64,000 nucleotides of DNA from Sterolibacterium sp. Lineage in GTDB: Bacteria; Pseudomonadota; Gammaproteobacteria; Burkholderiales; Rhodocyclaceae. A model generated the notes under the pieces. It was given only the letters and a program-made list of their open reading frames with translations. It was not told where the DNA came from and searched no databases. The DNA lies in the NCBI GenBank assembly GCA_028713555.1, contig JAQTOA010000011.1:1-64000 (forward strand), written 5' to 3'. Positions 1 through 7,911 of the stretch are shown here, piece by piece; positions within the stretch are counted from its first letter, which is position 1; every line of letters begins with the position of its first letter. Position numbers and translations under genes: made by a program.

Positions 1-2
1 TA

Positions 3-98
3 CGCAACACGCTGGAGAAGTTGCCGACCTGTCTCAACAGCCAGATTGATTCGCTGTTGCCGCTACGCTCGGAACCTGTACAGCAAACTCCGTCGTGA
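3..98 (+). mobile_element. IS66-family transposase, C-terminal remnant
   Basis: An open frame enters from the left edge and stops at a TGA at 96-98. The visible residues include TLEKLPTCLNSQIDSLLP, which resembles the short conserved C-terminal element of IS66 transposases (usually ending in a DELLPHRW-like motif). Only about 31 residues are inside the window, so it cannot be said whether the gene is intact upstream. It marks the left side of the accessory region as insertion-sequence associated. The identification rests on this one motif. Confidence 0.55.
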
Positions 99-401
99 GT
101 GAACCTGGCAGGGCCTAACGCTTACACAATATCATGAGATAGTTTCGCATATCCGAGATTGGATGATTCCGCGGCCTAAATTGGCGAACGCGACAATTGT
201 CTTCCAACCGATAGGTCGAGATACGGATAGCCTGCTACCGCCATCGGTACAGGACCGGCTATTGATACGCGATTCGTGCATTGTGGTTGATATCGTAATC
301 AGCAATCCAGCGGCAAGCGCCTAGCAAACAAGCCGTTGCATTCACCCGCAGGATATCGCCAGATGATCGCAATTCAACTGACCAAGTAGAATTACCGTAT
401 C

Positions 402-417
402 TGGTATGACCAGTTAG
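402..417 (+). promoter_or_regulatory. Putative GntR/FadR-type operator
   Basis: The sequence TGGTATGACCAGTTAG contains the perfect inverted repeat TGGT-ATG-ACCA, the TGGT-N3-ACCA pattern known for FadR/LldR/PdhR-type regulators. Closely related 16-mers lie at 6843-6858 and 6866-6881, just upstream of the FadR-type regulator gene in this locus. It lies about 30 bp upstream of the promoter candidate. Binding by the local regulator is inferred from motif sharing. Confidence 0.6.
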
Positions 418-448
418 TTGTTATGAGATGCCATTTATCATTACTGGG

Positions 449-477
449 TTGACAATCTGCCGTTTGAACAGTACTGT
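449..477 (+). promoter_or_regulatory. Sigma70-like promoter with overlapping palindrome
   Basis: A perfect TTGACA (449-454) is followed after 17 bp by TACTGT (472-477), a weak -10. The -10 is embedded in the perfect 14-bp palindrome GAACAGTACTGTTC (466-479), so a dimeric regulator bound there would block polymerase. The resulting transcript would carry a leader of roughly 100 bases before the GMC gene. Confidence 0.45.
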
Positions 478-592
478 TCGATTGACCGCACTTCACTTCT
501 TCAACTGATTGGAAATGCTTATCGGCCCAGCTCCTGAAGGCAGGACAACCTTCTGGAAATGTCATTAATTATGTATTCTGGGAGGGGAAAAT

Positions 593-2293
593 ATGAAACG
601 GGATTACGATCAATTCTTCGACATCATCATTGTCGGCGCCGGTGCCGCAGGATGCGTACTGGCGGGCCGGTTGTCGGAAGCGCCCGAGATAAAAGTGTTG
701 TTGATTGAGGCCGGCCCAGATGCTCCACCGGAACAAGAACATGCCGATATTCGCGATCCGTTTCCGCTTTCCCTAGGGAATCCCAGCTTCAGCTGGCCTA
801 AGTTGATCGCGGAAGTCGGTGCTGACCCGGGAGGAGGAAGGCCGCGGTTCTCGCGTCATTATCTTCAAGGTTACGGCGTGGGAGGCAGCTCGAACATCCA
901 AGGCATGGCCGCCAATCGCGGACGACCCGCGGATTATAACGAGTGGCGGGACTCCGGGATGATTGGCTGGGGATGGGAAGACGTCCTGCCCTATTTCAAC
1001 AAACTCGAACACGATCTGGACTTTTTCGGGCCATTGCATGGCGATAGCGGCCCGATGCCGGTGAGGCGGGTTGTAGCGTCGGACTGGGCGCCGTTCAGCA
1101 AAGCCGTGGGCAATGCCCTAAAGCGTCGCGGTTATTCGCTCATTGAAGACAGTAACGCGGACTTTAGAGAAGGCTTCAGCCCGATGCCGATGTGCAACCT
1201 GCCGGATCAACGTGTCTCGGCGTCAATCGCCTATCTCACGAAAGAGGTGCGGAGACGCCCCAATCTTACGATTTTATCTGGCGCTTTTGTCGAGCGGCTG
1301 GATGTCGACGCAGACCGGGTTTGCGGCGTGGCGGTGCGCACTGCCACGGGTCAACAACGTTTTTCTGCTGGTGAAACGATTGTCGCATGCGGGGCTTTGT
1401 ATAGCCCAGCGCTGCTCATGCGCTCCGGCTTAGGTCCAGGTCGTCACCTACAGGAAATGGGCGTTGAGGTCGTTCGCGACTTGGCGGGGGTAGGACGCAA
1501 TCTGCAAAATCATCCCGAAGTCACTTTGGTAACCCATTTGCCGCACGCCTCGATGCAGCCGGTTGAGAAGCGTTCGTGGCAGCAAAACTGTATGTACTTC
1601 TCGTCCCATATCAACGGATGTACGGAAAACGATATGTTCGTGGCAACCATGAACAAGGGAGGCTGGCATCCGCTTGGACGACGTATTGGCTCAACCAGGA
1701 TCGCTGTCTACAAGTCCTACTCGAAAGGAACCGTAGAACTTGCCGGCTCGGATCCTACAGTCGAGCCGAAAGTCCGCTTTAATCTTCTTTCCGACAGTCG
1801 TGACTTCGCGCGACTGGTCATCGGATTGCGGATGTTTCTGCAGGTTTTCATGGATCCCGAAGTTACCGCGGTTCGAAACAACGAACTGTTTGTTCCTAAC
1901 AACAATATGGTCTCACGTTTGAACAAACACAGTTCTTGGGTCTGGTTGCAGAGCAGGGCAATTGCGGCCATTTTCGACTTGTCTCCCGTTCGACGGGCGT
2001 TGTTGAAGTCGGCGACGCTTGATGTCGGCGCGCTCCTGCAAGATGAGGATGCGCTCCGCGAATTGGTTCGACAGCGCGCAAATCCCGCGCATCACGTCTG
2101 CGGCACCTGCAAGATGGGCAACGCCGACGATCCTGGGGCAGTTGTAGACCACAATTGCCGCGTGCGGGGCATCAATGGATTGCGCGTTGTAGATGCTTCC
2201 ATATTCCCGACGATCCCAACGGCGAACTTGCATTTTCCTGTGCTCATGGTGGCTGAGAAAATGGCGGAAGAAATAAAAGTTGGTAAGTGTTAA
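593..2293 (+). CDS. GMC-family FAD-dependent alcohol dehydrogenase/oxidase
   Basis: The 566-residue protein is a glucose-methanol-choline oxidoreductase, a family that oxidises primary or secondary alcohols using FAD. The N-terminal dinucleotide fold is clear (VGAGAAG near residue 17, then LIEAG). The GMC signature GYGVGGSSNIQGM lies near residue 95, and the C-terminus has HHVCGTCKMG (about residue 499) and ANLHFP (about 545), which hold the catalytic His pair. Length is normal for the family and there is no signal peptide, so it is probably cytoplasmic. A strong Shine-Dalgarno sets the start. It is first in a row with a membrane protein, an APH-fold kinase and a hydroxy-acid dehydrogenase, suggesting oxidation of an alcohol in a catabolic route. 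The substrate cannot be read from sequence. Confidence 0.9.
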   Translation: MKRDYDQFFDIIIVGAGAAGCVLAGRLSEAPEIKVLLIEAGPDAPPEQEHADIRDPFPLSLGNPSFSWPKLIAEVGADPGGGRPRFSRHYLQGYGVGGSSNIQGMAANRGRPADYNEWRDSGMIGWGWEDVLPYFNKLEHDLDFFGPLHGDSGPMPVRRVVASDWAPFSKAVGNALKRRGYSLIEDSNADFREGFSPMPMCNLPDQRVSASIAYLTKEVRRRPNLTILSGAFVERLDVDADRVCGVAVRTATGQQRFSAGETIVACGALYSPALLMRSGLGPGRHLQEMGVEVVRDLAGVGRNLQNHPEVTLVTHLPHASMQPVEKRSWQQNCMYFSSHINGCTENDMFVATMNKGGWHPLGRRIGSTRIAVYKSYSKGTVELAGSDPTVEPKVRFNLLSDSRDFARLVIGLRMFLQVFMDPEVTAVRNNELFVPNNNMVSRLNKHSSWVWLQSRAIAAIFDLSPVRRALLKSATLDVGALLQDEDALRELVRQRANPAHHVCGTCKMGNADDPGAVVDHNCRVRGINGLRVVDASIFPTIPTANLHFPVLMVAEKMAEEIKVGKC

Positions 2294-2371
2294 TTGTCAG
2301 GAGTACTCGCCCGGTTACGAAAAGAGACGTAATCATCCGACAAGACAACAATAAATGGAGACTATACAAAC

Positions 2372-3157
2372 ATGCTGACCACCCCGATTTTTGTATCCGG
2401 TTCCTACCCCCTGCCGCCGACCGGCATGGTAATGCCGGCCGACGTGCAGTTGTATCGGACCATGGCACTCGCCTTTCTCGTGACGATCTGCTGGGCATGC
2501 GCCCTGCGGATCACGGCGAAAACGCGCGACGTGGTGCCGGTGCTGGTGATGCTGGGTGGTAGCCTCACCGTGCTAGCCGAGGCTCCCATAGATGTGCTCG
2601 GCCTGTGCCACTGGGCGGACATCAATCAATGGCCGCTTTACGAAACCTTCGGCCAGAAAATCCCGGTGATCACGCTGTTCGCTTACACAGCGTTCTTTGG
2701 CGGAGTCGTTCTGTTTATTCTGCAGCAATTCCGCACAGGCACCACCTACTGGAGCATATGGAAGTGGTTCTGGATATGGGCCACGATAGAAGCCGTGATG
2801 GAACCGATTCCGATCAACCTCGGCGTCTGGCGCTATTACGGCGCCCAACCTTTCGTCGTCTTTGACTTCCCGCTCTGGTGGCCGCCTGTCAACACGGTTG
2901 GCGCTTATACTGCGGCCTTCCTGGTCTACAAGATCTTGCCGCTTCTTAATGGAGCAGGAAAGCTGCTGATCGTGCCCATCGCCGTATTGTCGGGGGACTT
3001 CATGGGGAACGCCGCGGTCGCGTGGCCGATCTGGAGCGCCCTGAACAGCACGGCTGGCTATGTCGCGACCATTCCAGCGGGCATCCTGACCTTGGTGCTA
3101 TGCGGATTTGCCATGCATTTCATTGCCATGCAGGCTGAGCAAAAGATCGCCCCATGA
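2372..3157 (+). CDS. Multi-spanning membrane protein, tentatively AveC-like
   Basis: The 261-residue protein is very hydrophobic, with about seven predicted membrane segments. It shares a scattered but consistent set of residues with the two proteins encoded at 51211-52970: a GG...EA..D.LG block, a Y..F....P block, a W...E..P...GV..YYG..PF block, FPL.W...N and WP...ALN. The pattern recalls the family named after the avermectin spirocyclase AveC, but this is from memory and tentative. The gene sits 78 bp after the GMC dehydrogenase with GGAG upstream of the ATG. A membrane-embedded enzyme or a handler of a hydrophobic substrate would fit the context. No catalytic motif is recognised. Confidence 0.6.
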   Translation: MLTTPIFVSGSYPLPPTGMVMPADVQLYRTMALAFLVTICWACALRITAKTRDVVPVLVMLGGSLTVLAEAPIDVLGLCHWADINQWPLYETFGQKIPVITLFAYTAFFGGVVLFILQQFRTGTTYWSIWKWFWIWATIEAVMEPIPINLGVWRYYGAQPFVVFDFPLWWPPVNTVGAYTAAFLVYKILPLLNGAGKLLIVPIAVLSGDFMGNAAVAWPIWSALNSTAGYVATIPAGILTLVLCGFAMHFIAMQAEQKIAP

Positions 3158-3223
3158 CGAACGACATTTTTGCCGCTGCCAGTTGACGACCAACGCCGAG
3201 GAAATCCAGGGGAGTTGGCATAA

Positions 3224-4750
3224 ATGAGTTCAGAAAAGATGAAACTGGAGCAGCGTCTGCAGGAGTATCTGACCGCACACATACCGTGTGCGCAGGATCT
3301 GGTCGTCGAGCGATTGGAACAGATCCTCGGCGGGGCCTCCCGTATGACTTATTTTCTCGGCTACCGCTATCGCTCGGATGGGGATCACTACTGCAGAGCC
3401 GTCTTGCGGATGATGCCCGGAACCGGGGGCTTTTCCAGCGACAACGTGGCCAAGGAAGTCCGGATATTCGAAGCCCTGCAAGGCACCCCAGTGCCCGCGC
3501 CGCGCACCTTGTTCTGGAGCGATGAGAGCCGTTGGCTCGGCAGTCCTTTCGTGATCATGGAGCAGGTCGAAGGTTGCGAGAGTTCGCTGAAGGGATTTCT
3601 CCAGGAACCCTACCTATCGGTGCGCAGAAGAATCGGCGAGAACTTCTGGACCATGCTGGGAGAGTTGGCAAAACTGGATCCGGTCGCATTGGGACTGATC
3701 GAGCCGGAGTCCGTTCCCGCCCTGGAGGAGGTCTGGCGTCTGGAACTTGAGTACGTGGAATACCACCATCGGCTCAGCGCTTGTTTCAACAAGCCGGTAT
3801 TCGAAATGCTGATTCGCTGGCTCAAGAAGAACCCGCCCCCTCCCGCGACTAAGCTGTCGATCGTCCACGGCGACTACCGTTCGGGGAATTTCCTCTACAA
3901 CGCGAAAGGGGAAATCCCCCTGATGATGGATTGGGAGCTCTGGCGTCTCGGCGATCCCGCTATCGATCTTGTCTTCAGCGTCCTGCCGAACTTTCAGGAT
4001 GCGGAGGGCAATGCCGGACGACTGATGCCGGTCGGGGATGCCATCGCGATATGGGAGAAGACCACCGGATTCAAGGTGTCGCAAACATCGTGGAATTGGT
4101 ATGAGGCAGCATACTATGCCATCGCTTCGAGCATATGGGTGAGAATGCGCAATGAATACTTTGCCGGCGACGGGCGTGAGTCGCTGACCTATTTCTACAC
4201 GCTAGTCGGGCTCATGGCTTACGTGCCCCATATCCGGAGAATACTGAATCTGCCGCCGCCGTCCCTGAAGCCGCTACCCGACGCAAGCCACGGGAACGGG
4301 GAGAGAATATCCAATTTCCTGGTGCTGGCCTCCAAGCGCTATCTGGGCGAGTACCAGCAAACCATCGCCGACAAGAATACCGCGAGAACCTTGGCCATCG
4401 ACGGCCTGACGCTCAAAGTCATCGCCGATCGCTTCGAGAACACCGCCAACAACTACGTCGAGGAAAACCAGGAGATTGAAGAAGTGCTGGGCGATGCGCG
4501 CGAAACATTCGCCAGTGGACTGTTGGCGGCGGAGATCGAGGCGGTGCTGGAAGAAAAGCCGCCCAGCTTTCGCGTCTCCGACCTGGTACGGCGCAATATG
4601 AAATTATGCGAGACCTTGATCGCGCTGCACATCGCTGTCGAGAACGGGGGGTCGGACACCGCCCGGCGCCTGGAAGCCGATATTCGGCAGGTGATCAGCA
4701 ATCAATGCGAGCGGGTTGTTCTGCCCTACAGCCCGTTTATCGGGCTCTAA
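3224..4750 (+). CDS. APH-fold phosphotransferase with C-terminal helical extension
   Basis: Residues 1 to about 330 form an aminoglycoside-phosphotransferase/choline-kinase fold: the Brenner-type loop HGDYRSGN (about residue 214) supplies the catalytic Asp, and DWE (about 236) the metal-binding Asp. Relatives of this type occur beside acyl-CoA dehydrogenases (ACAD10/11) and in LvaA, where they phosphorylate hydroxyacyl-CoA substrates, so a catabolic kinase is more likely than an antibiotic-resistance enzyme. About 170 further residues form a charged helical tail that I do not recognise. The gene ends RVVLPYSPFIGL, and a degraded copy of this tail lies at 5984-6022. It is 25 bp upstream of the hydroxy-acid dehydrogenase and probably cotranscribed. 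Confidence 0.8.
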   Translation: MSSEKMKLEQRLQEYLTAHIPCAQDLVVERLEQILGGASRMTYFLGYRYRSDGDHYCRAVLRMMPGTGGFSSDNVAKEVRIFEALQGTPVPAPRTLFWSDESRWLGSPFVIMEQVEGCESSLKGFLQEPYLSVRRRIGENFWTMLGELAKLDPVALGLIEPESVPALEEVWRLELEYVEYHHRLSACFNKPVFEMLIRWLKKNPPPPATKLSIVHGDYRSGNFLYNAKGEIPLMMDWELWRLGDPAIDLVFSVLPNFQDAEGNAGRLMPVGDAIAIWEKTTGFKVSQTSWNWYEAAYYAIASSIWVRMRNEYFAGDGRESLTYFYTLVGLMAYVPHIRRILNLPPPSLKPLPDASHGNGERISNFLVLASKRYLGEYQQTIADKNTARTLAIDGLTLKVIADRFENTANNYVEENQEIEEVLGDARETFASGLLAAEIEAVLEEKPPSFRVSDLVRRNMKLCETLIALHIAVENGGSDTARRLEADIRQVISNQCERVVLPYSPFIGL

Positions 4751-4775
4751 GCTGTCATTTAAGGACAAGTTGATT

Positions 4776-5918
4776 ATGTGGACAAGACCAAGAAGCCTGG
4801 ATGACTGCTATAACATACTTGATTTGCGGACGCTCGCGCGGCGCCGTTTGCCGGGTCCAATATTCGAATATCTGGATGGTTCAGCAGAAACCGAAAATAC
4901 GGCACAGAGAAACACTTCCGCCTTTGATGACGAAAAGCTGATCCCCAAATGCCTGGTGGACGTCACGTCCGTTAGCACATCAACCCGGATATTGGGCCAG
5001 GAGTTGGCGTGGCCAGTATTTTGCGCGCCGACCGGCGGCTCTCGGTTCTTTCATCCCGACGGCGAATTGGCGGTGGCGCGTGCCGCCGCAAAGTCTGGCA
5101 CGCTCTATAGCCTGTCAACCATGTCCACCTACAGCCTCGAAGATGTGGCGGCCGTGAGCAGCAGTCCCAAGATGTTTCAGCTCTATATTTTCAAGGACCG
5201 CGAAGTCACGCGGGAACTGATCGAGCGCTGCAAGCGATCCAGATATACAGCGCTTTGTATCACGGTCGATTGCGCGGTTGCGGGCAAGCGAGAACGCGAT
5301 CTGCGCTCGGGCTTTGCGGCTCCGCTCAGACTCTCGGCGAGTTTCATCGGCAGTTTTTCCCTACATCCGGGATGGCTGCTCGGACAGGCGGCGAAAGGCA
5401 AACTGTCCATGGCGAATTTTGCGAATTCCGGAGCCAGCAGCTTCGTCGCCGCCGCCAAGCTCCTGAATCCATCCCTCGTATGGAAAGATGTCCGCGAGAT
5501 GATCGAACTTTGGGGCGGTCCGTTCGCCATCAAGGGGATCTTATCCACCGATGACGCACGGCGTGCCGTCGACATCGGCGCAACGGCGGTCATCGTGTCC
5601 AACCATGGCGGCCGCCAATTGGACGGCGCGGCGGCGTCCATTGAAGTCTTGCCGAAAATTGCCAAGGCCGTAGGAGATCAGGTCGACGTCATCCTCGATG
5701 GAGGAATACGTCGTGGTAGCCATGTATTAAAAGCCTTGGCGCGTGGTGCAAAAGCATGTTCCATCGGCCGACCGTATCTTTTCGGGCTGAGCGCGGGCGG
5801 AGAAGCCGGCGTCACGAAAGCTCTGGAGATTCTGAGAACCGAACTGATCCGCGCCATGCAGTTATCGGGTTGCACCGACGTTAGAAATATTGATGAAAGT
5901 ATTGTCAGAAAGTTTTAG
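4776..5918 (+). CDS. FMN-dependent 2-hydroxy-acid dehydrogenase (LldD/glycolate oxidase family)
   Basis: The 380-residue protein matches the FMN-dependent alpha-hydroxy-acid dehydrogenase family throughout. The signature SNHGGRQLDG lies near residue 274, holding the proton-abstracting His and substrate-binding Arg, followed by the phosphate-binding ILDGGIRRG and a SIGRP motif. Such enzymes oxidise L-2-hydroxy acids to 2-oxo acids. The ATG at 4776 is chosen because AAGGA lies about eight bases upstream and because a truncated paralogous copy at 6947 begins with the same residues (MWT.PRSLDDCYNILDL). It is the last gene of the putative operon and is followed by degraded duplicate DNA. The substrate is unknown. 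Confidence 0.88.
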   Translation: MWTRPRSLDDCYNILDLRTLARRRLPGPIFEYLDGSAETENTAQRNTSAFDDEKLIPKCLVDVTSVSTSTRILGQELAWPVFCAPTGGSRFFHPDGELAVARAAAKSGTLYSLSTMSTYSLEDVAAVSSSPKMFQLYIFKDREVTRELIERCKRSRYTALCITVDCAVAGKRERDLRSGFAAPLRLSASFIGSFSLHPGWLLGQAAKGKLSMANFANSGASSFVAAAKLLNPSLVWKDVREMIELWGGPFAIKGILSTDDARRAVDIGATAVIVSNHGGRQLDGAAASIEVLPKIAKAVGDQVDVILDGGIRRGSHVLKALARGAKACSIGRPYLFGLSAGGEAGVTKALEILRTELIRAMQLSGCTDVRNIDESIVRKF

Positions 5919-5983
5919 TCGAAGCCGACCAACAGCAGACTGATGACGATTGCAGCTTCTGAGCGACTGAATACCGTTATTAA

Positions 5984-6022
5984 CCGGTTGTGCTGCCCTA
6001 CAGTCCGTTTATCGGCCTCTAA
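5984..6022 (+). pseudogene. Remnant of a second APH-kinase gene (3' end)
   Basis: This stretch encodes VVLPYSPFIGL followed by TAA, almost identical in DNA and protein to the last codons of the kinase gene ending at 4750. Upstream, the reading frame is broken. In another frame, 5943-5983 reads IAASERLNTVIN, loosely like the kinase C-terminus. It is therefore the decayed end of a second kinase copy. Confidence 0.65.
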
Positions 6023-6057
6023 CTGCCGTCACTCCTGCGATTGCCCTGTCAGCGCAG

Positions 6058-6786
6058 TCAGACAACAACTTCAAGTGTGCCAGCCTTCGCTGCCCGACCT
6101 TTCCAATAGAACTCGGACACTGCTTTTAGGTGATCGGCCATGGTTTTGTCGGCCGCTTCGACATCGCGGGCTACGATAGCCTGGTAGATCTTTTCATGTC
6201 CTTGGTAGGCGATCTTGAACGCTCCCTTGACCCTGACTGTCCGCTGTGACATCAACCACCCGGCAAGCGCCGAGTTGCACGCCGCGATTATCGGATTGCC
6301 AGGAATTTCCGCAAGAATGCCGTGAAAATCCATATCCGTTTTTATGAACAAATCAGGATCGGCGATCGCCTTCTTGTTTTGCTCCAGTGCAACAGTCAAT
6401 TTATCGATCTCTTTCGGCGAGGCATAGCACGCGGCATACCTGGCCAGTCCGCACTCCAGGAACATGCGAACCTCCTGTAAATCGGCCACGCCGTTCGGGC
6501 GCGCCAGCAAGTTTTGCGCAGAGGCGGAGAGTTGATTGAAGAACGAGGTGTTATTCAGCAGGGTCACCCGGGCACGGCTCCTTGGGCGAACGGAAATCTG
6601 CCCCGATGACTGCAGCGACAGCATCGCTTCCCGAACGGCGGTGCGACTGGCCCCGAACATTTCTGCCAATTCTCGTTCCGATGGCAGAATACAGCCGTCA
6701 GGAAACTCGCCACTGTTTATCTTCTCGGTAAGCTTCAATGAAATGTCCTCGTAGATCCGGCGAGAACGCTTAACTGGTTCATCCAT
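6058..6786 (-). CDS. FadR-type GntR transcriptional regulator
   Basis: The 242-residue protein has an N-terminal winged helix-turn-helix (LPSERELAEMFGASRTAVREAM, about residues 35-56) and a C-terminal all-helical FCD ligand-binding domain with the expected acidic and His-rich positions (MDFHGILAEIPGN, HEKIYQAI, MADHLK). Members bind TGGT-N3-ACCA-like sites and respond to small organic acids. The ATG at 6786 is chosen because the winged helix begins shortly after it. Two operator-like 16-mers lie 57-95 bp upstream and a third lies ahead of the GMC gene, suggesting autoregulation and control of the dehydrogenase operon. It is encoded opposite to that operon. Confidence 0.9.
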   Translation of the reverse strand: MDEPVKRSRRIYEDISLKLTEKINSGEFPDGCILPSERELAEMFGASRTAVREAMLSLQSSGQISVRPRSRARVTLLNNTSFFNQLSASAQNLLARPNGVADLQEVRMFLECGLARYAACYASPKEIDKLTVALEQNKKAIADPDLFIKTDMDFHGILAEIPGNPIIAACNSALAGWLMSQRTVRVKGAFKIAYQGHEKIYQAIVARDVEAADKTMADHLKAVSEFYWKGRAAKAGTLEVVV

Positions 6787-6842
6787 TTGAGAATACCTTT
6801 GGGTATGGGATTTTTCGGGTTGGATTGTAGACTGCTCTAATT

Positions 6843-6881
6843 TGGTTTGTCCAGTTAGCATGTTATGGTATGGTCAATTAG
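6843..6881 (+). promoter_or_regulatory. Tandem GntR-type operator candidates
   Basis: Two direct repeats 23 bp apart, TGGTTTGTCCAGTTAG (6843-6858) and TGGTATGGTCAATTAG (6866-6881), resemble the 16-mer at 402-417. They lie between the regulator gene and the truncated dehydrogenase copy, so they could govern the regulator, and formerly the dehydrogenase. Confidence 0.55.
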
Positions 6882-6940
6882 CTTTAACTTAAGAACCCGT
6901 TCAGCAAACCCAGACCCCCGCCTGGTATTTAAAGGGGGAA

Positions 6941-7039
6941 ATGATGATGTGGACAAAACCAAGAAGCTTGGATGACTGCTATAACATACTTGATCTGCGG
7001 ACGCTCGCGCAGCACCGTTTGCCGACAACCAAGAACTAG
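6941..7039 (+). pseudogene. Truncated 5' copy of the 2-hydroxy-acid dehydrogenase gene
   Basis: Starting at one of three consecutive ATG codons (6941, 6944 or 6947), with AAAGGGGG upstream, the frame encodes the first residues of the dehydrogenase at 4776 with few changes (K for R, QH for RR). It then diverges after RLP and stops at TAG 7037-7039. Only about 30 residues remain. With the kinase tail at 5984 it outlines a second kinase-dehydrogenase junction that has been broken up, with the regulator gene between the pieces. Confidence 0.8.
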
Positions 7040-7090
7040 TAATGGCGCAACATCCCGCGCGACGCTACGAGGAAATCATTTCCACAGCTA

Positions 7091-7293
7091 GAGTTTGAGT
7101 TTCACCTTAGGCTGCAATAGTTTCATCTTAGAATGCGGACGATAGCTGCGGCTATCGTCCGTAGGCTAAGTTGAGCCTGTGGTAAAGCTAGAAAACAATG
7201 GGTTGGCTGGAGTTTCGCAAACCCCATTTTGAGTGATTCTGCAGCCTAAGATGAGATTTTTCCGGATTTCCGCATCTTAAGCTGAGACTTTTC
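7091..7293. repeat. Repeat copy A flanking the AbiEii-type module
   Basis: This noncoding stretch shares its whole layout with 8822-9004. Outer CTTAGGCTGC / GCAGCCTAAG motifs occur in both orientations around a core (about 7191-7229) that is nearly identical in the two copies. A perfect hairpin, GGACGATAGC with loop TGCG, lies at 7137-7160. The multiple short terminal motifs in opposite orientations resemble the ends of an insertion sequence or a MITE, but no transposase is present. Confidence 0.6.
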
Positions 7294-7372
7294 CATAAGC
7301 TCAGGCATGATTGAGGAGTTCGAGGGAGCGTTGTTCGGATCGCTTTCGGGCTGCTTTTGTCTACACTCATAA

Positions 7373-7390
7373 ATTGACGATATCGTCAAT
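7373..7390. promoter_or_regulatory. 18-bp palindrome, candidate operator
   Basis: ATTGACGATATCGTCAAT is a perfect 18-bp palindrome 38 bp upstream of the helix-turn-helix gene at 7429. Antitoxins of such modules usually bind a palindrome in their own promoter, so autoregulation is likely. Confidence 0.55.
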
Positions 7391-7428
7391 AACGCGTATT
7401 CTTCCATTGACTAGGAGGTTAATAGGCC

Positions 7429-7911
7429 ATGGAAACTAGCAACCTGATCACCCAAATTGTGGAAACGGCGCACGCCCAAGGGATTAGCCAGAAAGCGCTA
7501 GCGCTTCGCGCCGGCATCCCGGAGGGAACGATTTCCCGCGCGAAGAAGCGCGGGTCTGCGCGCTTGAATGTGGTGGAGTTACTGGCGAGGGCTGCCGGTA
7601 CAGCAATCGGCTTAGTTGGCAGAGCGCCGTACAGGGGAAGCAGGGCGGGCGGAGATTTCCGAAACAAGTACGGCGTCGCGCTCGCCTGGTCGAATGCGTC
7701 CGCCTCCAACGCTGTCCTGGTTCGCCGCGCGCTAGTGAAACCTCGCTTTCAAGTGCTGCTCGACGCCGCTCTGGAATTCGGCCTCGACAAGCTGTCCGCG
7801 GAATGGGAACGGCTGAAGGCCGAAGGCTCAAGCGAGGCGCTAAAGGCAAGCCCGATGACCGAACGAATTCTGGGGCATATCCGCGATGGATATCGACAAG
7901 CTACCGTGTGA
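7429..7911 (+). CDS. Helix-turn-helix antitoxin-like protein of an AbiEii-type pair
   Basis: This 160-residue protein has an N-terminal helix-turn-helix (SQKALALRAGIPEGTISRAKKRG, about residues 21-43). The rest is not a family I can name. An excellent AGGAGGT Shine-Dalgarno at 7411-7417 supports the ATG at 7429. It overlaps the nucleotidyltransferase gene downstream by 26 bp, the arrangement expected of an antitoxin followed by its toxin. A perfect palindrome upstream suggests that it represses its own operon. The module is flanked by two copies of a noncoding repeat. Confidence 0.65.
   Translation: METSNLITQIVETAHAQGISQKALALRAGIPEGTISRAKKRGSARLNVVELLARAAGTAIGLVGRAPYRGSRAGGDFRNKYGVALAWSNASASNAVLVRRALVKPRFQVLLDAALEFGLDKLSAEWERLKAEGSSEALKASPMTERILGHIRDGYRQATV

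Larger units (their letters stand above)
99..592 (+). promoter_or_regulatory. Leader region of the GMC-dehydrogenase operon
   Basis: No credible gene is seen in this stretch. It holds a GntR-type operator candidate (402-417), a sigma70-like promoter (449-477) and a strong Shine-Dalgarno GGAGGGG at 579-585, seven bases before the ATG at 593. The part between the IS66 remnant and about 400 shows no structure that I can name. Confidence 0.6.
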
